DNA of 26,887 bases from Casp-Chloro-G3 sp002816715. Its GTDB lineage: Bacteria > Chloroflexota > Dehalococcoidia > Lucifugimonadales > UBA3495. Position 1 is the first letter of the stretch. Every line of letters starts with the position of its first letter. The DNA lies in assembly GCA_027623815.1 (NCBI GenBank), contig JAQBUV010000035.1, forward strand, positions 1 to 26,887, in the 5' to 3' direction. Both the position numbers and the translations under genes were made by a program. Below, piece by piece: positions 17,060 to 26,056 of this stretch. Under the pieces are notes generated by a model. That model saw only the letters and a list, made by a program, of their open reading frames with translations. It was not told the DNA's origin and searched no databases.

Positions 17060-17515
17060 TCACCCTCCTCCTCCCATCAGCAACTCGCCCAACTTTTGCT
17101 TGCGGTAGTCGAAGATTTTCTTCAGGTCTGGCGCTACCAACAGTTTGTTGACCAGGGCGCCGCCTAAAACCGCATATTCAACATAGTCACGCGCCAGCGT
17201 GCCCCCATCAGCATTGATGAATGTATGCTCGTGCCGCCACAGTTGATAAGGGCCGCGCCGCTGTTCATCGACAAACCGATGAGACGGGTCCCAGAGGGTT
17301 ATCTCACTCTGCCAGCGCAGGGGAATACCGTGCAGCTTTAGCCGGTAATCGATAACTGTGCCCGCCTGCATCTCAATGGGCGGCGGGGTCAGCACCTTGA
17401 ATTGGAGCATTGACGGAGTGATCAACTCTAGCTTGAAAGCGTCGGCGAAGAATGGGAATACCTGATCGGGAGGCAGCGGCAGCCATTGCTCCGCTTCAAA
17501 AACCCAGGTCTTCAC
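17060..17515 (-). CDS. SRPBCC-family protein (START-like)
   Basis: A 151-residue cytosolic protein. The N-terminus TWVFEAEQWLPLPPDQVFPF, then ITPSMLQFKVLTP, IDYRLKLHGIPLRWQSEI, VDEQRRGPYQLWRHEHTF and a C-terminal helix (KKIFDYRKQKLGELL) match the SRPBCC group annotated beside CDP-paratose epimerases and cyclases. A ligand is not evident. The start is probably GTG (17515), preceded by AAGG. It begins 15 bases after the glycerate kinase stop, so the two genes probably share one message. Confidence 0.85.
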   Translation of the reverse strand: MKTWVFEAEQWLPLPPDQVFPFFADAFKLELITPSMLQFKVLTPPPIEMQAGTVIDYRLKLHGIPLRWQSEITLWDPSHRFVDEQRRGPYQLWRHEHTFINADGGTLARDYVEYAVLGGALVNKLLVAPDLKKIFDYRKQKLGELLMGGGG

Positions 17516-17530
17516 CTCAGGCCTTCATAT

Positions 17531-18688
17531 TCAGATGCGTTGCGCCAAGCTAATGCCAGCCTGCAGCATCCGCACCGTTCGCTCAGCGGCGTCCTGCAAG
17601 AGTTCGGCGGTGCGGGCCAGACTGCGCTCAAAGTTCATGGGACGGTCGGCAATGCAGACCACGCCAGCGATACTGTGCTGGTACAGCTTCTGATAGCCAA
17701 GGCCGATGCTGCCCGCCAGAATGATGGTGGGCACTCCTTTTAAAGCAGCGCGGCGGGCCACTCCCACCGGAGCTTTGTTGTAGATAGTCGATTCATCAGC
17801 GCGGCCTTCTCCGGTGATAACCAGGTTGGCTCCTTCCAGATGCCGGTCAAACTCCAGAATCTCGCAAACCATGTCGATACCCGAACGCAGTTCAGCCCCG
17901 GCAAAAGCCATCAAGCCAGCGCCCAATCCTCCGGCGGCTCCCGAGCCAGGTCGATCTAAAACGTCCTTGCCCAAGTCTTGCTGAACGACTCGCGCAAAAT
18001 TGGCCAATGCAGCATCCAATTCGGCCACCACTTCGGGCGACGCTCCTTTTTGCGGGCCATAGACCGCCGAGGCTCCGGTGGGGCCGCACAATGGATTGGT
18101 GACATCAGTGGCCCCGATGATGGTCGCTTCACCGAGTCTGGGATGTACATTGGAAATATCAATGCTGGCCAGCTTTGCCAAGGCCGCGCCGCCGTTGGGC
18201 AATGGCTGTCCGGCATCATCCAGGAATCTAGCCCCCAGGGCGGTCGCCATACCCGCTCCGGCATCATTGGTGGCACTGCCACCCAGACCGACTATGATGC
18301 GAGTGAAGCCCTTGTCCAAGGCCTCTTTGATGATTTCGCCAGTGCCCCGCGTGGTGCTGGTGCGCGGGTTACGAAGCTTCGGCGGCACCAGCGCCAGACC
18401 AGAGGGACGAGCCATTTCAATCACCGCGGTGTGGCCGTCACCCATTACTCCCCACATCGCCTCGACCGCCTGATCCAGCGGGCCAGTGACGATACTGCGG
18501 AATATCTCCCCACCGGTGGAACTAACCAACGCTTCCAGAGTACCATCGCCGCCGTCGGCCACCGGCACCAGCACCGTCTCGGCGTTCGGGTCTGCCGCCA
18601 GCACGCCGCGCTCAATTGCCTGAGCCGCCGCCAGCGCAAATAGGCCGCCTTTGAAGCTCTGCGGCGCAATAATTATCTTGATTGGCAT
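17531..18688 (-). CDS. Glycerate kinase (GlxK/GarK type)
   Basis: A 385-residue glycerate 2-kinase-like enzyme that makes 2-phosphoglycerate from D-glycerate and ATP. Recognisable blocks are IIAPQSFKGGLFALAAAQAI at the N-terminus, VADGGDGTLEALV near 43-55, VGLGGSATNDAGAGMA near 122-137, DVTNPLCGPTGASAVYGPQK near 175-194 and ITGEGRADEST near 278-288. Length fits the family. The frame extends to 18721, but ATG 18688 is the expected start; a TATAAT box (minus strand, 18698-18703) ends nine bases before it, so the transcript is probably leaderless. It is divergent from the M20 hydrolase pair. Confidence 0.93.
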   Translation of the reverse strand: MPIKIIIAPQSFKGGLFALAAAQAIERGVLAADPNAETVLVPVADGGDGTLEALVSSTGGEIFRSIVTGPLDQAVEAMWGVMGDGHTAVIEMARPSGLALVPPKLRNPRTSTTRGTGEIIKEALDKGFTRIIVGLGGSATNDAGAGMATALGARFLDDAGQPLPNGGAALAKLASIDISNVHPRLGEATIIGATDVTNPLCGPTGASAVYGPQKGASPEVVAELDAALANFARVVQQDLGKDVLDRPGSGAAGGLGAGLMAFAGAELRSGIDMVCEILEFDRHLEGANLVITGEGRADESTIYNKAPVGVARRAALKGVPTIILAGSIGLGYQKLYQHSIAGVVCIADRPMNFERSLARTAELLQDAAERTVRMLQAGISLAQRI

Positions 18689-18697
18689 ATTGGGGCA

Positions 18698-18703
18698 ATT
18701 ATA
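18698..18703 (-). promoter_or_regulatory. -10 box of glycerate kinase gene
   Basis: TATAAT on the minus strand ends nine bases before the ATG at 18688. Transcription would start about two or three bases before the codon or at it, giving a leaderless message; there is no ribosome site in between. No convincing -35 box was found. Confidence 0.6.
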
Positions 18704-18734
18704 CACCAGCCGTATGTCCATTTCCCGGCGCCTC

Positions 18735-18743
18735 TGCTAAAAT
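18735..18743 (+). promoter_or_regulatory. Extended -10 promoter of the M20 amidohydrolase genes
   Basis: TGCTAAAAT contains the extended TGn element followed by TAAAAT. It lies about 59 bases before the ATG of the first amidohydrolase and directly upstream of the palindrome at 18759-18783. No -35 box is obvious. Confidence 0.5.
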
Positions 18744-18758
18744 CGGTCAGACAACAAC

Positions 18759-18783
18759 ACCGTTAACGGCTGGCCGTAACGGT
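18759..18783. promoter_or_regulatory. Candidate operator palindrome upstream of the M20 genes
   Basis: ACCGTTAACGGC (18759-18770), TG, GCCGTAACGGT (18773-18783) form an almost perfect palindrome: the arms differ only by one extra A. It lies just downstream of the extended -10 box and upstream of the GAGGTG ribosome site, where a bound repressor or an RNA hairpin would affect expression. The regulator is unknown. Confidence 0.5.
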
Positions 18784-18801
18784 TAGGATTGAGGTGCCGT
18801 A

Positions 18802-20133
18802 ATGCCGTCAAAAGAAGACCTGAAGCGCCAGGTGTTTCAAGAAATAGACTCTCGCGCCGAAGAGATCATCAACCTCTCCAAGACCATCCTCAGCCACCCG
18901 GAGCCGGGCTTTCGGGAGGTCAAGACCGCACATCTAGTCTCCAGCAAGTTCGCTGAACTGGGCATACCTTTTCGCGCCGGGCTGGCCATCACCGGAGTGC
19001 GGGGCGAGTTGCTCGGGGGCAGCGCAGGGCCAACGATGGCCTTGATAGGGGAGTTGGACTCGCTGATCGTAAACGAGCACCCCTTTGCCGACCCTGCCAC
19101 CGGAGCGGCCCACGCCTGCGGCCACCACTGCCAGATCGGTATGCTATTCGGAGCGACCATCGGCCTGATGCAGCCAGACGTTTTATCGGCATTGAGTGGA
19201 CGATTGGCGCTGGTGGCGGTGCCCGCCGAAGAGTACATCGAAATCGAGTATCGCGATGGCTTGAGGCGAGAGGGTAAGCTGGAGTTCCTGGGCGGCAAGC
19301 CGGAGATGATCCGCATCGGTGAGTTTGACGATGTAGACCTGGCGATGATGATTCATACCACCAGCAACCCGGAAGAGGGCAAGCTGTGCATCAGCGGCAC
19401 CAACAACGGCACGCTGGCCAAGAAGATTCAGTTTGTGGGCAAGGGTTCCCACGCCGGCGGCGCGCCCCACCTGGGGATTAACGCCCTCAACGCCGCGTCG
19501 TTGGCCCTCAGCGCCATCCACTACAATCGGGAGACCTTCCGCGACGAGGACACGATTAGAGTCCATCCGATCATAACCAGGGGCGGCGAGGCGGTTAGCG
19601 CGGTGCCTGCCGACGTAAGGATGGAGACCTTTGTACGGGGCAAGACCATCGAGGCCATTCTGGACGCCAACCAGAAGGTGGACCGCGCGCTCCGGGCCGG
19701 AGCAATGGCCGTCGGAGCCACGGTCAACATCCAGACCATTCCGGGCTATCTGCCATTACAGCAAGACAAGAACTTTAACGCCTGGTTTGAGCCCAACGCC
19801 GCCGCTATGGTGGGCGCGGAAAACGTGGGACACCTCGTCCACCGCACCGGCTCCACCGATATGGGTGACATTAGCCATTTGATGCCCGCCATCCACCCCT
19901 ATGTTGGCGGGGCCACCGGTCTGGGCCACGGGAATAACTACGTGGTACAGGACTACTCGTTGGCGGTAATCTCGGCGGCCAAAGCAATGGCCGCCACCGT
20001 GGTGGATCTGTTGGCCGACGGCGCAGCCGCGGCGGGCAAGGTTATCGCCGACCATCGACCGGATATGACCCGGCCGGAGTACCTCAAGTTTATGCGGGGG
20101 CTGGCTAAGGAAGAGTCCTTCGAGGCTAAATAG
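18802..20133 (+). CDS. M20-family amidohydrolase (AbgB/M20D-like), copy 1
   Basis: A 443-residue metallo-hydrolase of the M20 family. Metal-site motifs are HACGHHCQIG (Cys106, His108), PAEE (141-144) and MMIHTT (His185); a later GLGHGNN supplies the final histidine. The dimerisation domain has KGSHAGGAPHLGINALNA, AVSAVPADVR and a GSTDMGD block. Relatives cleave amides such as p-aminobenzoyl-glutamate or N-acyl amino acids. In place of the usual Asp or Asn after CGH there is His109. ATG is preceded by GAGGTG. The downstream paralogue begins two bases after its stop. Confidence 0.92.
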   Translation: MPSKEDLKRQVFQEIDSRAEEIINLSKTILSHPEPGFREVKTAHLVSSKFAELGIPFRAGLAITGVRGELLGGSAGPTMALIGELDSLIVNEHPFADPATGAAHACGHHCQIGMLFGATIGLMQPDVLSALSGRLALVAVPAEEYIEIEYRDGLRREGKLEFLGGKPEMIRIGEFDDVDLAMMIHTTSNPEEGKLCISGTNNGTLAKKIQFVGKGSHAGGAPHLGINALNAASLALSAIHYNRETFRDEDTIRVHPIITRGGEAVSAVPADVRMETFVRGKTIEAILDANQKVDRALRAGAMAVGATVNIQTIPGYLPLQQDKNFNAWFEPNAAAMVGAENVGHLVHRTGSTDMGDISHLMPAIHPYVGGATGLGHGNNYVVQDYSLAVISAAKAMAATVVDLLADGAAAAGKVIADHRPDMTRPEYLKFMRGLAKEESFEAK

Positions 20134-20135
20134 TT

Positions 20136-21482
20136 ATGTTAACCAAGCAAGAACTCAAGCAGAAGGCCTGCGCCGCCATCGACAAGCGCAAAAAAGAGCT
20201 GATTGAAATCGCCAAGGATGTGCTGGCCCATCCTGAACCAGGATTTAGCGAAGTACGCACCGCCGATTTAGTCGCCAAGAAGTTCCAGGAAATGGGAATC
20301 TCCCACCGAAAAGGCTTGGCCCTAACTGGCCTCAAAGGCAGCGTTACCGGCGGCAGTGGCGCTGGGCCACGCGTAGCCATCATTGGCGAGTTGGACTCGC
20401 TGGTGGTCAGCGAACATCCCCACGCCGACCCGAACACAGGAGCCGCCCACGCCTGCGGACACCATTGTCAGATCGGGATGATGCTGGGCGCACTGACCGG
20501 TTTGATGGTGCCGGAAGTATTGCAGCAACTGTCCGGCGAGATTTTGCCCTTCGCGGTTCCCGCGGAGGAGTTCATTCAGGTGACCAAAAGGCTGCAACTG
20601 CGTGAAGAGAAAAAGATTGAGTTCATGAGCGGCAAGCAAGAGATGATCCGCTTGGGCGAGTTTGATGACGTGGACATCGCCATGATGTGCCACACCGCCA
20701 GCGACATGGGCGACCGCAAGTTTGCGGTAGGAGGCACCAGCAACGGGCACATAGTCAAGTACGTAGAGTTTCAGGGGAAAGGCTCCCATGCCGGAGGCGC
20801 GCCCCACTTGGGCATCAACGCGCTGAATGCCGCCTCCTTCGCTTTGCAGGCGATCAACTCCAACCGAGAAGTATTCCAAGATGACGACACAGTACGCATC
20901 CACGGCATTATGACCAAGGGGGGCGAGGCAGTCAGCGCGGTTCCGGCAGACGTACGTCTGGAGTGGCGGGTGCGCTCAGCCAGCCCCAAGGCGGTGGTGA
21001 GCAACGGGGCCATTGTCGACCGTTGTTTTAAGGCCGGGGCTTTAGCGGTGGGAGCCTCGGTGAAGATCACCAATATCCCCGGCTACTTGCCCATCCGCCA
21101 CAATCCCGACTTGCAAGACCTATTCCAACAAAACTGCACTAATTTAATGGGCGAGTCTAGCGTGTTGGTGATGCCAGCCCGCCGCAATCGGGGCGGCTCC
21201 ACCGATATGGGAGACCTCAGCCAGATCATTCCATCCTGCCATCCCTACACCTCCGGTGCGGTTGGGGCTGGCCACAGCAAAGACTATTTGATAACCGACT
21301 ACGAAGCCGCGGTGGTTAACCCAGCCAAGATTATGGCAATGGTCGCCATCGACCTGCTGGCCGACGGGGGGGTCAGGGGCAAGGAGGTTATCAGCAATCA
21401 CCGCCCCTTGATGAAGAAAGACGCGTACCTGAGGTTTCAGCGGGAGCGGGCAGAAGTAATAGAGTTTGACGGATCCCATTAA
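20136..21482 (+). CDS. M20-family amidohydrolase (AbgB/M20D-like), copy 2
   Basis: A 448-residue paralogue of the preceding gene, similar throughout (HPEPGF, HACGHHCQIGM, PAEE, GSHAGGAPHLGINALNAAS, GGEAVSAVPADVRLE, GSTDMGDLSQ and GAGHSKDY), roughly half identical by eye. The metal-site residues are kept: Cys107, His109 and the PAEE glutamates. The main differences are in the mid-domain (VTKRLQLREEKKIEF against IEYRDGLRREGKLEF) and near QNCTNLMGESSVLV. Start ATG is two bases past the upstream stop, so translation is probably coupled. The two may form a heteromer or act on different amides. Confidence 0.92.
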   Translation: MLTKQELKQKACAAIDKRKKELIEIAKDVLAHPEPGFSEVRTADLVAKKFQEMGISHRKGLALTGLKGSVTGGSGAGPRVAIIGELDSLVVSEHPHADPNTGAAHACGHHCQIGMMLGALTGLMVPEVLQQLSGEILPFAVPAEEFIQVTKRLQLREEKKIEFMSGKQEMIRLGEFDDVDIAMMCHTASDMGDRKFAVGGTSNGHIVKYVEFQGKGSHAGGAPHLGINALNAASFALQAINSNREVFQDDDTVRIHGIMTKGGEAVSAVPADVRLEWRVRSASPKAVVSNGAIVDRCFKAGALAVGASVKITNIPGYLPIRHNPDLQDLFQQNCTNLMGESSVLVMPARRNRGGSTDMGDLSQIIPSCHPYTSGAVGAGHSKDYLITDYEAAVVNPAKIMAMVAIDLLADGGVRGKEVISNHRPLMKKDAYLRFQRERAEVIEFDGSH

Positions 21483-21602
21483 ACTCTAGGTTAATATCCC
21501 CACTTCATTGCAGACCAGAGAGTTCAGAGCCAACTAAATAATCTGACGGATCAAACCAAGACCAGAGTTAAAGAGCTTTACCAAGCTATGCGGAGGGACG
21601 CT

Positions 21603-21935
21603 ATGGGAATGTACCGAGTTTTTGCGGGGAGCGATGGTGAAAGCCATATCGAAGAACTGAAATTGGAGGAACACCCCGAACTGGGTGCGCTGACCAATCT
21701 ATCCGAAGTTAGGGTCCAACAATTTGACGGTACCAGGAATCGGGACTTTGGCCCACTACCAGAACGTCGGCTGATTATTCATCTGTCCGGCGAAGTTGAA
21801 ATCGGGACCAGTGATGGCTCCAAACAAGTACTTCGAGCCGGAGACGTTCGACTCATGGAAGACCTGACCGGTCGCGGTCACTCCCACGTAGACCTGAGCC
21901 CATCTTCCGCAGTCTACGTCATCCTCACTGACTAG
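21603..21935 (+). CDS. Cupin-like small protein
   Basis: A 110-residue beta-rich protein. The blocks PLPERRLIIHLSGEVEI, VLRAGDVRLMEDLTGRGH and HVDLSPSSAVYVIL follow the cupin pattern in which a Gly-containing turn and a later His lie on the barrel. The classic metal-binding HxH is not obvious, so catalytic activity is doubtful. ATG 21603 is preferred over 21588 because GGAGGG sits five bases before it. It follows the M20 pair by 120 bases on the same strand and ends before a bidirectional terminator. Confidence 0.72.
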   Translation: MGMYRVFAGSDGESHIEELKLEEHPELGALTNLSEVRVQQFDGTRNRDFGPLPERRLIIHLSGEVEIGTSDGSKQVLRAGDVRLMEDLTGRGHSHVDLSPSSAVYVILTD

Positions 21936-22137
21936 GCCGGGCTATGGTACCGTAACAGACGAGCGGTTCTGGGTAGTAGGTTAATGATGGTCAGGGTGCA
22001 GGCTGGGCTGATTGTTCTAACAATGTAGCCAAATATCACTAGCAATTCATTACCATACGGGATTCCGATTTCCACCGGAAATACGGTCCTCGGACCATCG
22101 CTGAGTTCTAGATGTTTAGTCCGAGCCCATGGGTGAT

Positions 22138-22174
22138 AAAAACCCTTCTCTCAGCAATTGAAAGAAGGGTTTTT
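22138..22174. terminator. Bidirectional rho-independent terminator
   Basis: AAAAACCCTTCT (22138-22149) and AGAAGGGTTTTT (22163-22174) form a 12-bp perfect stem with a 13-base loop and a run of U on both strands. It separates the convergent cupin-like (plus) and SulP (minus) genes. The rest of the 305-bp gap includes a weak fragment of the palindromic repeat (22059-22080) and nothing else I recognise. Confidence 0.92.
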
Positions 22175-22240
22175 GTGACGAAGATTGTAGCGGGGTAGAA
22201 CTCCAAATTAGGCTTTAATAATGGGTATGTTATGTCGACC

Positions 22241-23848
22241 TTAGTGGCCGCTGCCTAAAGCTCCAGTCTTTACTTTATAATGCACGGCCAGTCCGTAAGC
22301 AGGATCATGTTCTGAGTCCACTACCAACTGCCCGGAACGACGTAATAGACGGTGGCAATTACCCGACAGATGCAGCAATTGCAGGCTCTTTCCGTTGAGT
22401 TCATAATTTAGCGCCAAAGTCTCAATAGCCTGCAAGGCAGATTGGTCTACCACCCGGCTATTAATAAAATCTATAATCACCGTATCCGGGTCAGATTTAG
22501 GATCAAACAATTCCGCAAACCCTTCGGTAGAGCCAAAAAACAGCGGTCCCTCAATGTAATATACCGGTGTGCCGCTGTCGTTCGCTTCTATCCGGCACCT
22601 GATCCGAGTTGCGTTATTCCATGCGTATGCCAGGGCTGAAACAATCACGCCAACAACAACGGCGGTGGCCAAATCATACATCACTGTAACCACCGTCACC
22701 AGCACCATCACCATCACGTCAGTTTTTGGGATTCGGCGCACAATGGTGAGGCTCTGCCAGGCAAATGTGCCTACCACCACCATGAACATCACGCCGACCA
22801 AAGCCGCCAGCGGTATCTGTTCAATCAACGATGATCCCACCAGTATGAATGAGAGGAGAAATAACGCTGCTGAGATGCCAGAAAGACGGGTGCGACCGCC
22901 CGATTTAACGTTGATCATTGACTGGCCAATCATTGCGCAGCCACCCATTCCACCAAAAACGCCGGTCACCGTGTTGGCAACTCCTTGCGCTATACATTCC
23001 TGGGACGAGCCCCCACGCTTACCGGTAATTGCCCCTACCAGGTTGAGAGTGAGCAAACTTTCGATCAATCCAATCGCCGCTAGAATCACAGCATAGGGGA
23101 AAATAATCCTCAGAGTGTCTGCGTTCAAGGGCACCATTGGAAGATGAAAACCAGGAAAACCGCCTTCAATTGACGCCAGGTCACCAACCCGAGGAACATT
23201 AACGCCAAACACGATGACGATGACCGCAATTATGCCAATGCCGGCCAGCGACGCCGGTATAAATTTGGTGATTTTGGGCATCAACCAGACAATAGCCATG
23301 GTCAATCCAACCAGCCCCAGCATCGTCAACAGCGGAATGCCCGTCATCCATTCCTTAGCGCCATCGGCGTTTGGCACCTGAAACTGGGTCATTTGCGCCA
23401 GGAATATTACAATTGCTAGGCCGTTCACGAAGCCAAGCATTACCGGATGTGGCACCAGCCGAATAAACTTGCCCAGTCTAAACAACCCAGCTAAAACCTG
23501 CAAAATGCCCATCAGCACAACCGTGGCAAACAGATACTCAATGCCATGCACTGCAACCAGGGCAACCATCACCACCGCGAGAGCTCCAGTAGCACCGGAA
23601 ATCATTCCCGGGCGTCCACCGATTACCGCCGTTATCAAGCCGACGATAAACGCTGCATAAAGCCCGACCAGCGGATGTACGCCTGCGACAAAGGAAAATG
23701 CCACCGCCTCTGGAACCAACGCCAGAGCAACGGTCAGCCCCGACAAAATTTCTGTTTTGATCCGGGTTGGTGATAATAAGTCTCGATTTGGAGTTAGACT
23801 GGTATTCTGCGCTAGACGCAGGGCGATTGCTTTAAAAGGTTGTGACAA
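22241..23848 (-). CDS. SulP-family inorganic anion transporter with STAS domain
   Basis: A 535-residue secondary transporter. The N-terminal part has the SulP signature LVPEAVAFSFVAGVHPLVGL (about 44-63) and GATGALAVVM, and 10 or more hydrophobic helices to about residue 415. GGMGGCAMIGQSMINVKSGG (about 298-317) is another family block. The cytosolic C-terminal STAS domain lies at about 430-520 (VIIDFINSRVVDQSALQAIE). Members carry sulfate, bicarbonate or other anions; the substrate is not readable. The start is probably TTG at 23848 with GGAAG upstream; no ATG is near, so the first residues are uncertain. The neighbouring cupin gene is convergent. Confidence 0.92.
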   Translation of the reverse strand: MSQPFKAIALRLAQNTSLTPNRDLLSPTRIKTEILSGLTVALALVPEAVAFSFVAGVHPLVGLYAAFIVGLITAVIGGRPGMISGATGALAVVMVALVAVHGIEYLFATVVLMGILQVLAGLFRLGKFIRLVPHPVMLGFVNGLAIVIFLAQMTQFQVPNADGAKEWMTGIPLLTMLGLVGLTMAIVWLMPKITKFIPASLAGIGIIAVIVIVFGVNVPRVGDLASIEGGFPGFHLPMVPLNADTLRIIFPYAVILAAIGLIESLLTLNLVGAITGKRGGSSQECIAQGVANTVTGVFGGMGGCAMIGQSMINVKSGGRTRLSGISAALFLLSFILVGSSLIEQIPLAALVGVMFMVVVGTFAWQSLTIVRRIPKTDVMVMVLVTVVTVMYDLATAVVVGVIVSALAYAWNNATRIRCRIEANDSGTPVYYIEGPLFFGSTEGFAELFDPKSDPDTVIIDFINSRVVDQSALQAIETLALNYELNGKSLQLLHLSGNCHRLLRRSGQLVVDSEHDPAYGLAVHYKVKTGALGSGH

Positions 23849-24218
23849 AAATAGCTTCCTTTAGGTGAGTGGGTTATCCAGCGAGCCGAGACGGGATTGT
23901 GATTACGCCATAAGTAAGAATGGTAAAGGTCTACAATATTGTTTATCAGGGATGGAACACCCCAAACTCAATACCATTTCCAAGTTGATGGGTTCGCCTA
24001 TTCAGTTCTCAACTTGTCTCTTTACCCAAAATAACGCAAAGCCAGACGAAGATCACCAACTCAACGCAATTCGTTCCGGGATGCCATTCCGCGCAGAGTT
24101 ACCGAGTTTGCAATTCGTCAAACTCAATGGGCCACTATCCGAGGAATTGAGCAAAAGCGGGGGGTTACAGCAGAAAATCCGCAGATGGTCTAGTAATTAC
24201 TAATTCCGTTACATATAG
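23849..24218. other. Intergenic region before the tRNA fragment
   Basis: About 370 bp between the SulP gene and the tRNA fragment contain no recognisable gene. An open frame of 112 codons on the plus strand (23865-24203) has no ribosome site and no recognisable protein pattern. The SulP promoter probably lies here, but I could not identify it. Confidence 0.5.
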
Positions 24219-24255
<37 letters not shown>

Positions 24256-24256
<1 letters not shown>

Positions 24257-24294
24257 TACTGATATTGTTATTATGGTATAATTATTTTCAGTAC
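24256..24294. promoter_or_regulatory. Dyad and extended -10 promoter of the recombinase gene
   Basis: GTACTGA (24256-24262) and TCAGTAC (24288-24294) are inverted repeats 25 bases apart. Between them TGGTATAAT (24274-24282) is an extended -10 box. The dyad abuts the tRNA fragment on its left. It could be an operator for self-repression of the recombinase, or part of the recombination site itself. No good -35 box is seen. Confidence 0.5.
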
Positions 24295-24308
24295 CTTGAG
24301 GTGTCCCC

Positions 24309-25799
24309 ATGTCGACCACCATTGTAGCCCTAAAACGCGCCGTCGGCTACCAGCGGGTTTCCAGCACCGGCCAGACCGGCGAGCGCCACAGTTCCCTGGA
24401 TACTCAGAAAGTCCGCTTTGATCAGTATTGCCATCGGCTGAATTTGCTTCCCGTTACTTCTTTTGTCGACGTGGTTTCCGGCAAAAGAGACGACCGTAAA
24501 GAGTACCTCCGCATGGTAAATTATGTCATGGGCGGTGGGGCCGATGTCATCATCGTCCAGTTTCTGGACCGCTTCGGCCGCAATCCCCGGGAGATCCTGC
24601 AACGCTACTGGCAGCTTCAGGACTTCAATGTGTCTGTCGTAGCCACCGACGAGGATATCCAGGAGGAGCTGATCCTGCTAATCAGGGCCGGTATTGCCGG
24701 GGCGGAGAGCAAGCGAACTTCGGAGAGAGTGAGGTCCAACATGGGTACGGCAGTAGCCAGAGGAGTCCAGGCAGGGAGGCCTCCCTTCGGCCTCAAGCCG
24801 GTTCGGGAGATCAAGGGCGGAACGGTGGAGACCCGGTGGGAACTGGACCCGGTCGAGGCCCCCATAGTCCGGGAGATGTTCCGTCTGGCGGTGGAGGAGA
24901 ACCTAGGCCAGAAGGCTACCGCCGACCGGCTGACTCAACTGGGATACCGGGCCCGAGGGGGACGGCCCTTCGCCACTTATACCATCGCCCGGATTTTAAG
25001 CAATGAGGCCCTGGCGGGCAATCTGGTCTACGGCAAGCGGCCCAAGAAGGGCAATCCCCAGCAGGAACTGGTGCGGGTGGAGGGGTTCTTCCCGGCGATT
25101 CTGTCCCAGGAGGAATGGCAGTGCCTGGAGCAACGGTTAAGTATTCGGCGGGAGTCCTCTCGGGGTAAAACTCATTCCAGTGATTATCTGCTCAGCGGGA
25201 TTCTGCGCTGCGGCCACTGCCGGGGGCCGATGGCCGGCAAGCAGAGCGCTGCTTACAAGGGTAAGCATTACCGCAACTACGCCTGCTCCCGGGCGATGAA
25301 GTCGAAGGCGCTGTGTTCTGTCTATAACGGTCACTCGGTGAGCCAGCTTGAACCGGCGGTGCTGGAGTATCTAGGGCGGTTTTCCGATCCGACCCAAGTC
25401 AAGGAGCATCTGGCGGCGGTCCAGACGAGAGAGTTGGCGGACAAAGAGGCGGAGTTGGCCGGTGCGGAGCAAGCTTTGGGCAAACTGGAGGGCCGGTTCC
25501 TGCAGCACCTGGACCTGTTGCAACGGGGGGTAATCACCGAGGTCGAGTTCGTCAAGGCCAATGAATCCGCCCGCAGCCAGGCGGGGGCGTTGGAGGTCCA
25601 GCGGGATGAGCTTAAGGCCTGGGTCACGGCCCAGCGGGAGCGGGTGTCGGCAGCGGAACGATTGCCCGGGGCCATCGGTTCGTTTCTAGAGGACTTTCAG
25701 GGAATGGAGGTGCGCCAACAGAAGGCCCAGCTCCAGACCATTCTCAAAGCTGCCTATGTCTACCAGGATGACCGGCTGGAACTGGAGTTTCGGGGGTAG
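24309..25799 (+). CDS. Large serine recombinase (site-specific integrase)
   Basis: A 496-residue large serine recombinase. The N-terminal resolvase domain has YQRVSSTGQ with Ser18 as the probable nucleophile, and LDRFGRNP with Arg88 and Arg91. The recombinase domain follows (GRPPFGLKPV near 156-165, TYTIARILSNEALAGNLVYG near 223-242), then a zinc ribbon with Cys301, 304, 326 and 336, and a long helical coiled-coil (about 375-450). This layout integrates or excises phages and other elements at specific att sites. Length is about usual. It sits 53 bases from the truncated tRNA, so it is probably the integrase of an element whose edge is here. Confidence 0.93.
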   Translation: MSTTIVALKRAVGYQRVSSTGQTGERHSSLDTQKVRFDQYCHRLNLLPVTSFVDVVSGKRDDRKEYLRMVNYVMGGGADVIIVQFLDRFGRNPREILQRYWQLQDFNVSVVATDEDIQEELILLIRAGIAGAESKRTSERVRSNMGTAVARGVQAGRPPFGLKPVREIKGGTVETRWELDPVEAPIVREMFRLAVEENLGQKATADRLTQLGYRARGGRPFATYTIARILSNEALAGNLVYGKRPKKGNPQQELVRVEGFFPAILSQEEWQCLEQRLSIRRESSRGKTHSSDYLLSGILRCGHCRGPMAGKQSAAYKGKHYRNYACSRAMKSKALCSVYNGHSVSQLEPAVLEYLGRFSDPTQVKEHLAAVQTRELADKEAELAGAEQALGKLEGRFLQHLDLLQRGVITEVEFVKANESARSQAGALEVQRDELKAWVTAQRERVSAAERLPGAIGSFLEDFQGMEVRQQKAQLQTILKAAYVYQDDRLELEFRG

Positions 25800-26000
25800 C
25801 TACGCCAACACTAGATTTACTGGCCGCCTTCGCTTCCCTGAAGTTGGTCGGGCCGCTGTATGGTAACTACGGTAATCCAAGGTGAAAAAGACGACTATGG
25901 CAAAGGGAGACGGAACCCGCCGAAAGGTGTAGGTACCGGCACAGCCTATACAGGGGGAAGCCAGCTCAGAGCCACTCGGAATCAGTTTTTGAACTCAGCC

Positions 26001-26009
26001 TGTTATAAT
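26001..26009 (+). promoter_or_regulatory. Extended -10 promoter of the toxin-antitoxin-like pair
   Basis: TGTTATAAT is an extended -10 element 47 bases before the ATG at 26057. TTGAAC at 25989-25994 is too close (nine bases) to act as its -35. The rest of 25800-26056 has no recognisable gene. Confidence 0.5.
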
Positions 26010-26056
26010 ACGCCAAGCACCGATGCTATATCGAGAACCAAGTTGTCTGTAGGCCA

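Noticed and set aside
23865..24203. 112-codon frame between the SulP gene and the tRNA fragment
   Set aside because: No ribosome site, no family pattern and low-complexity composition; likely chance.
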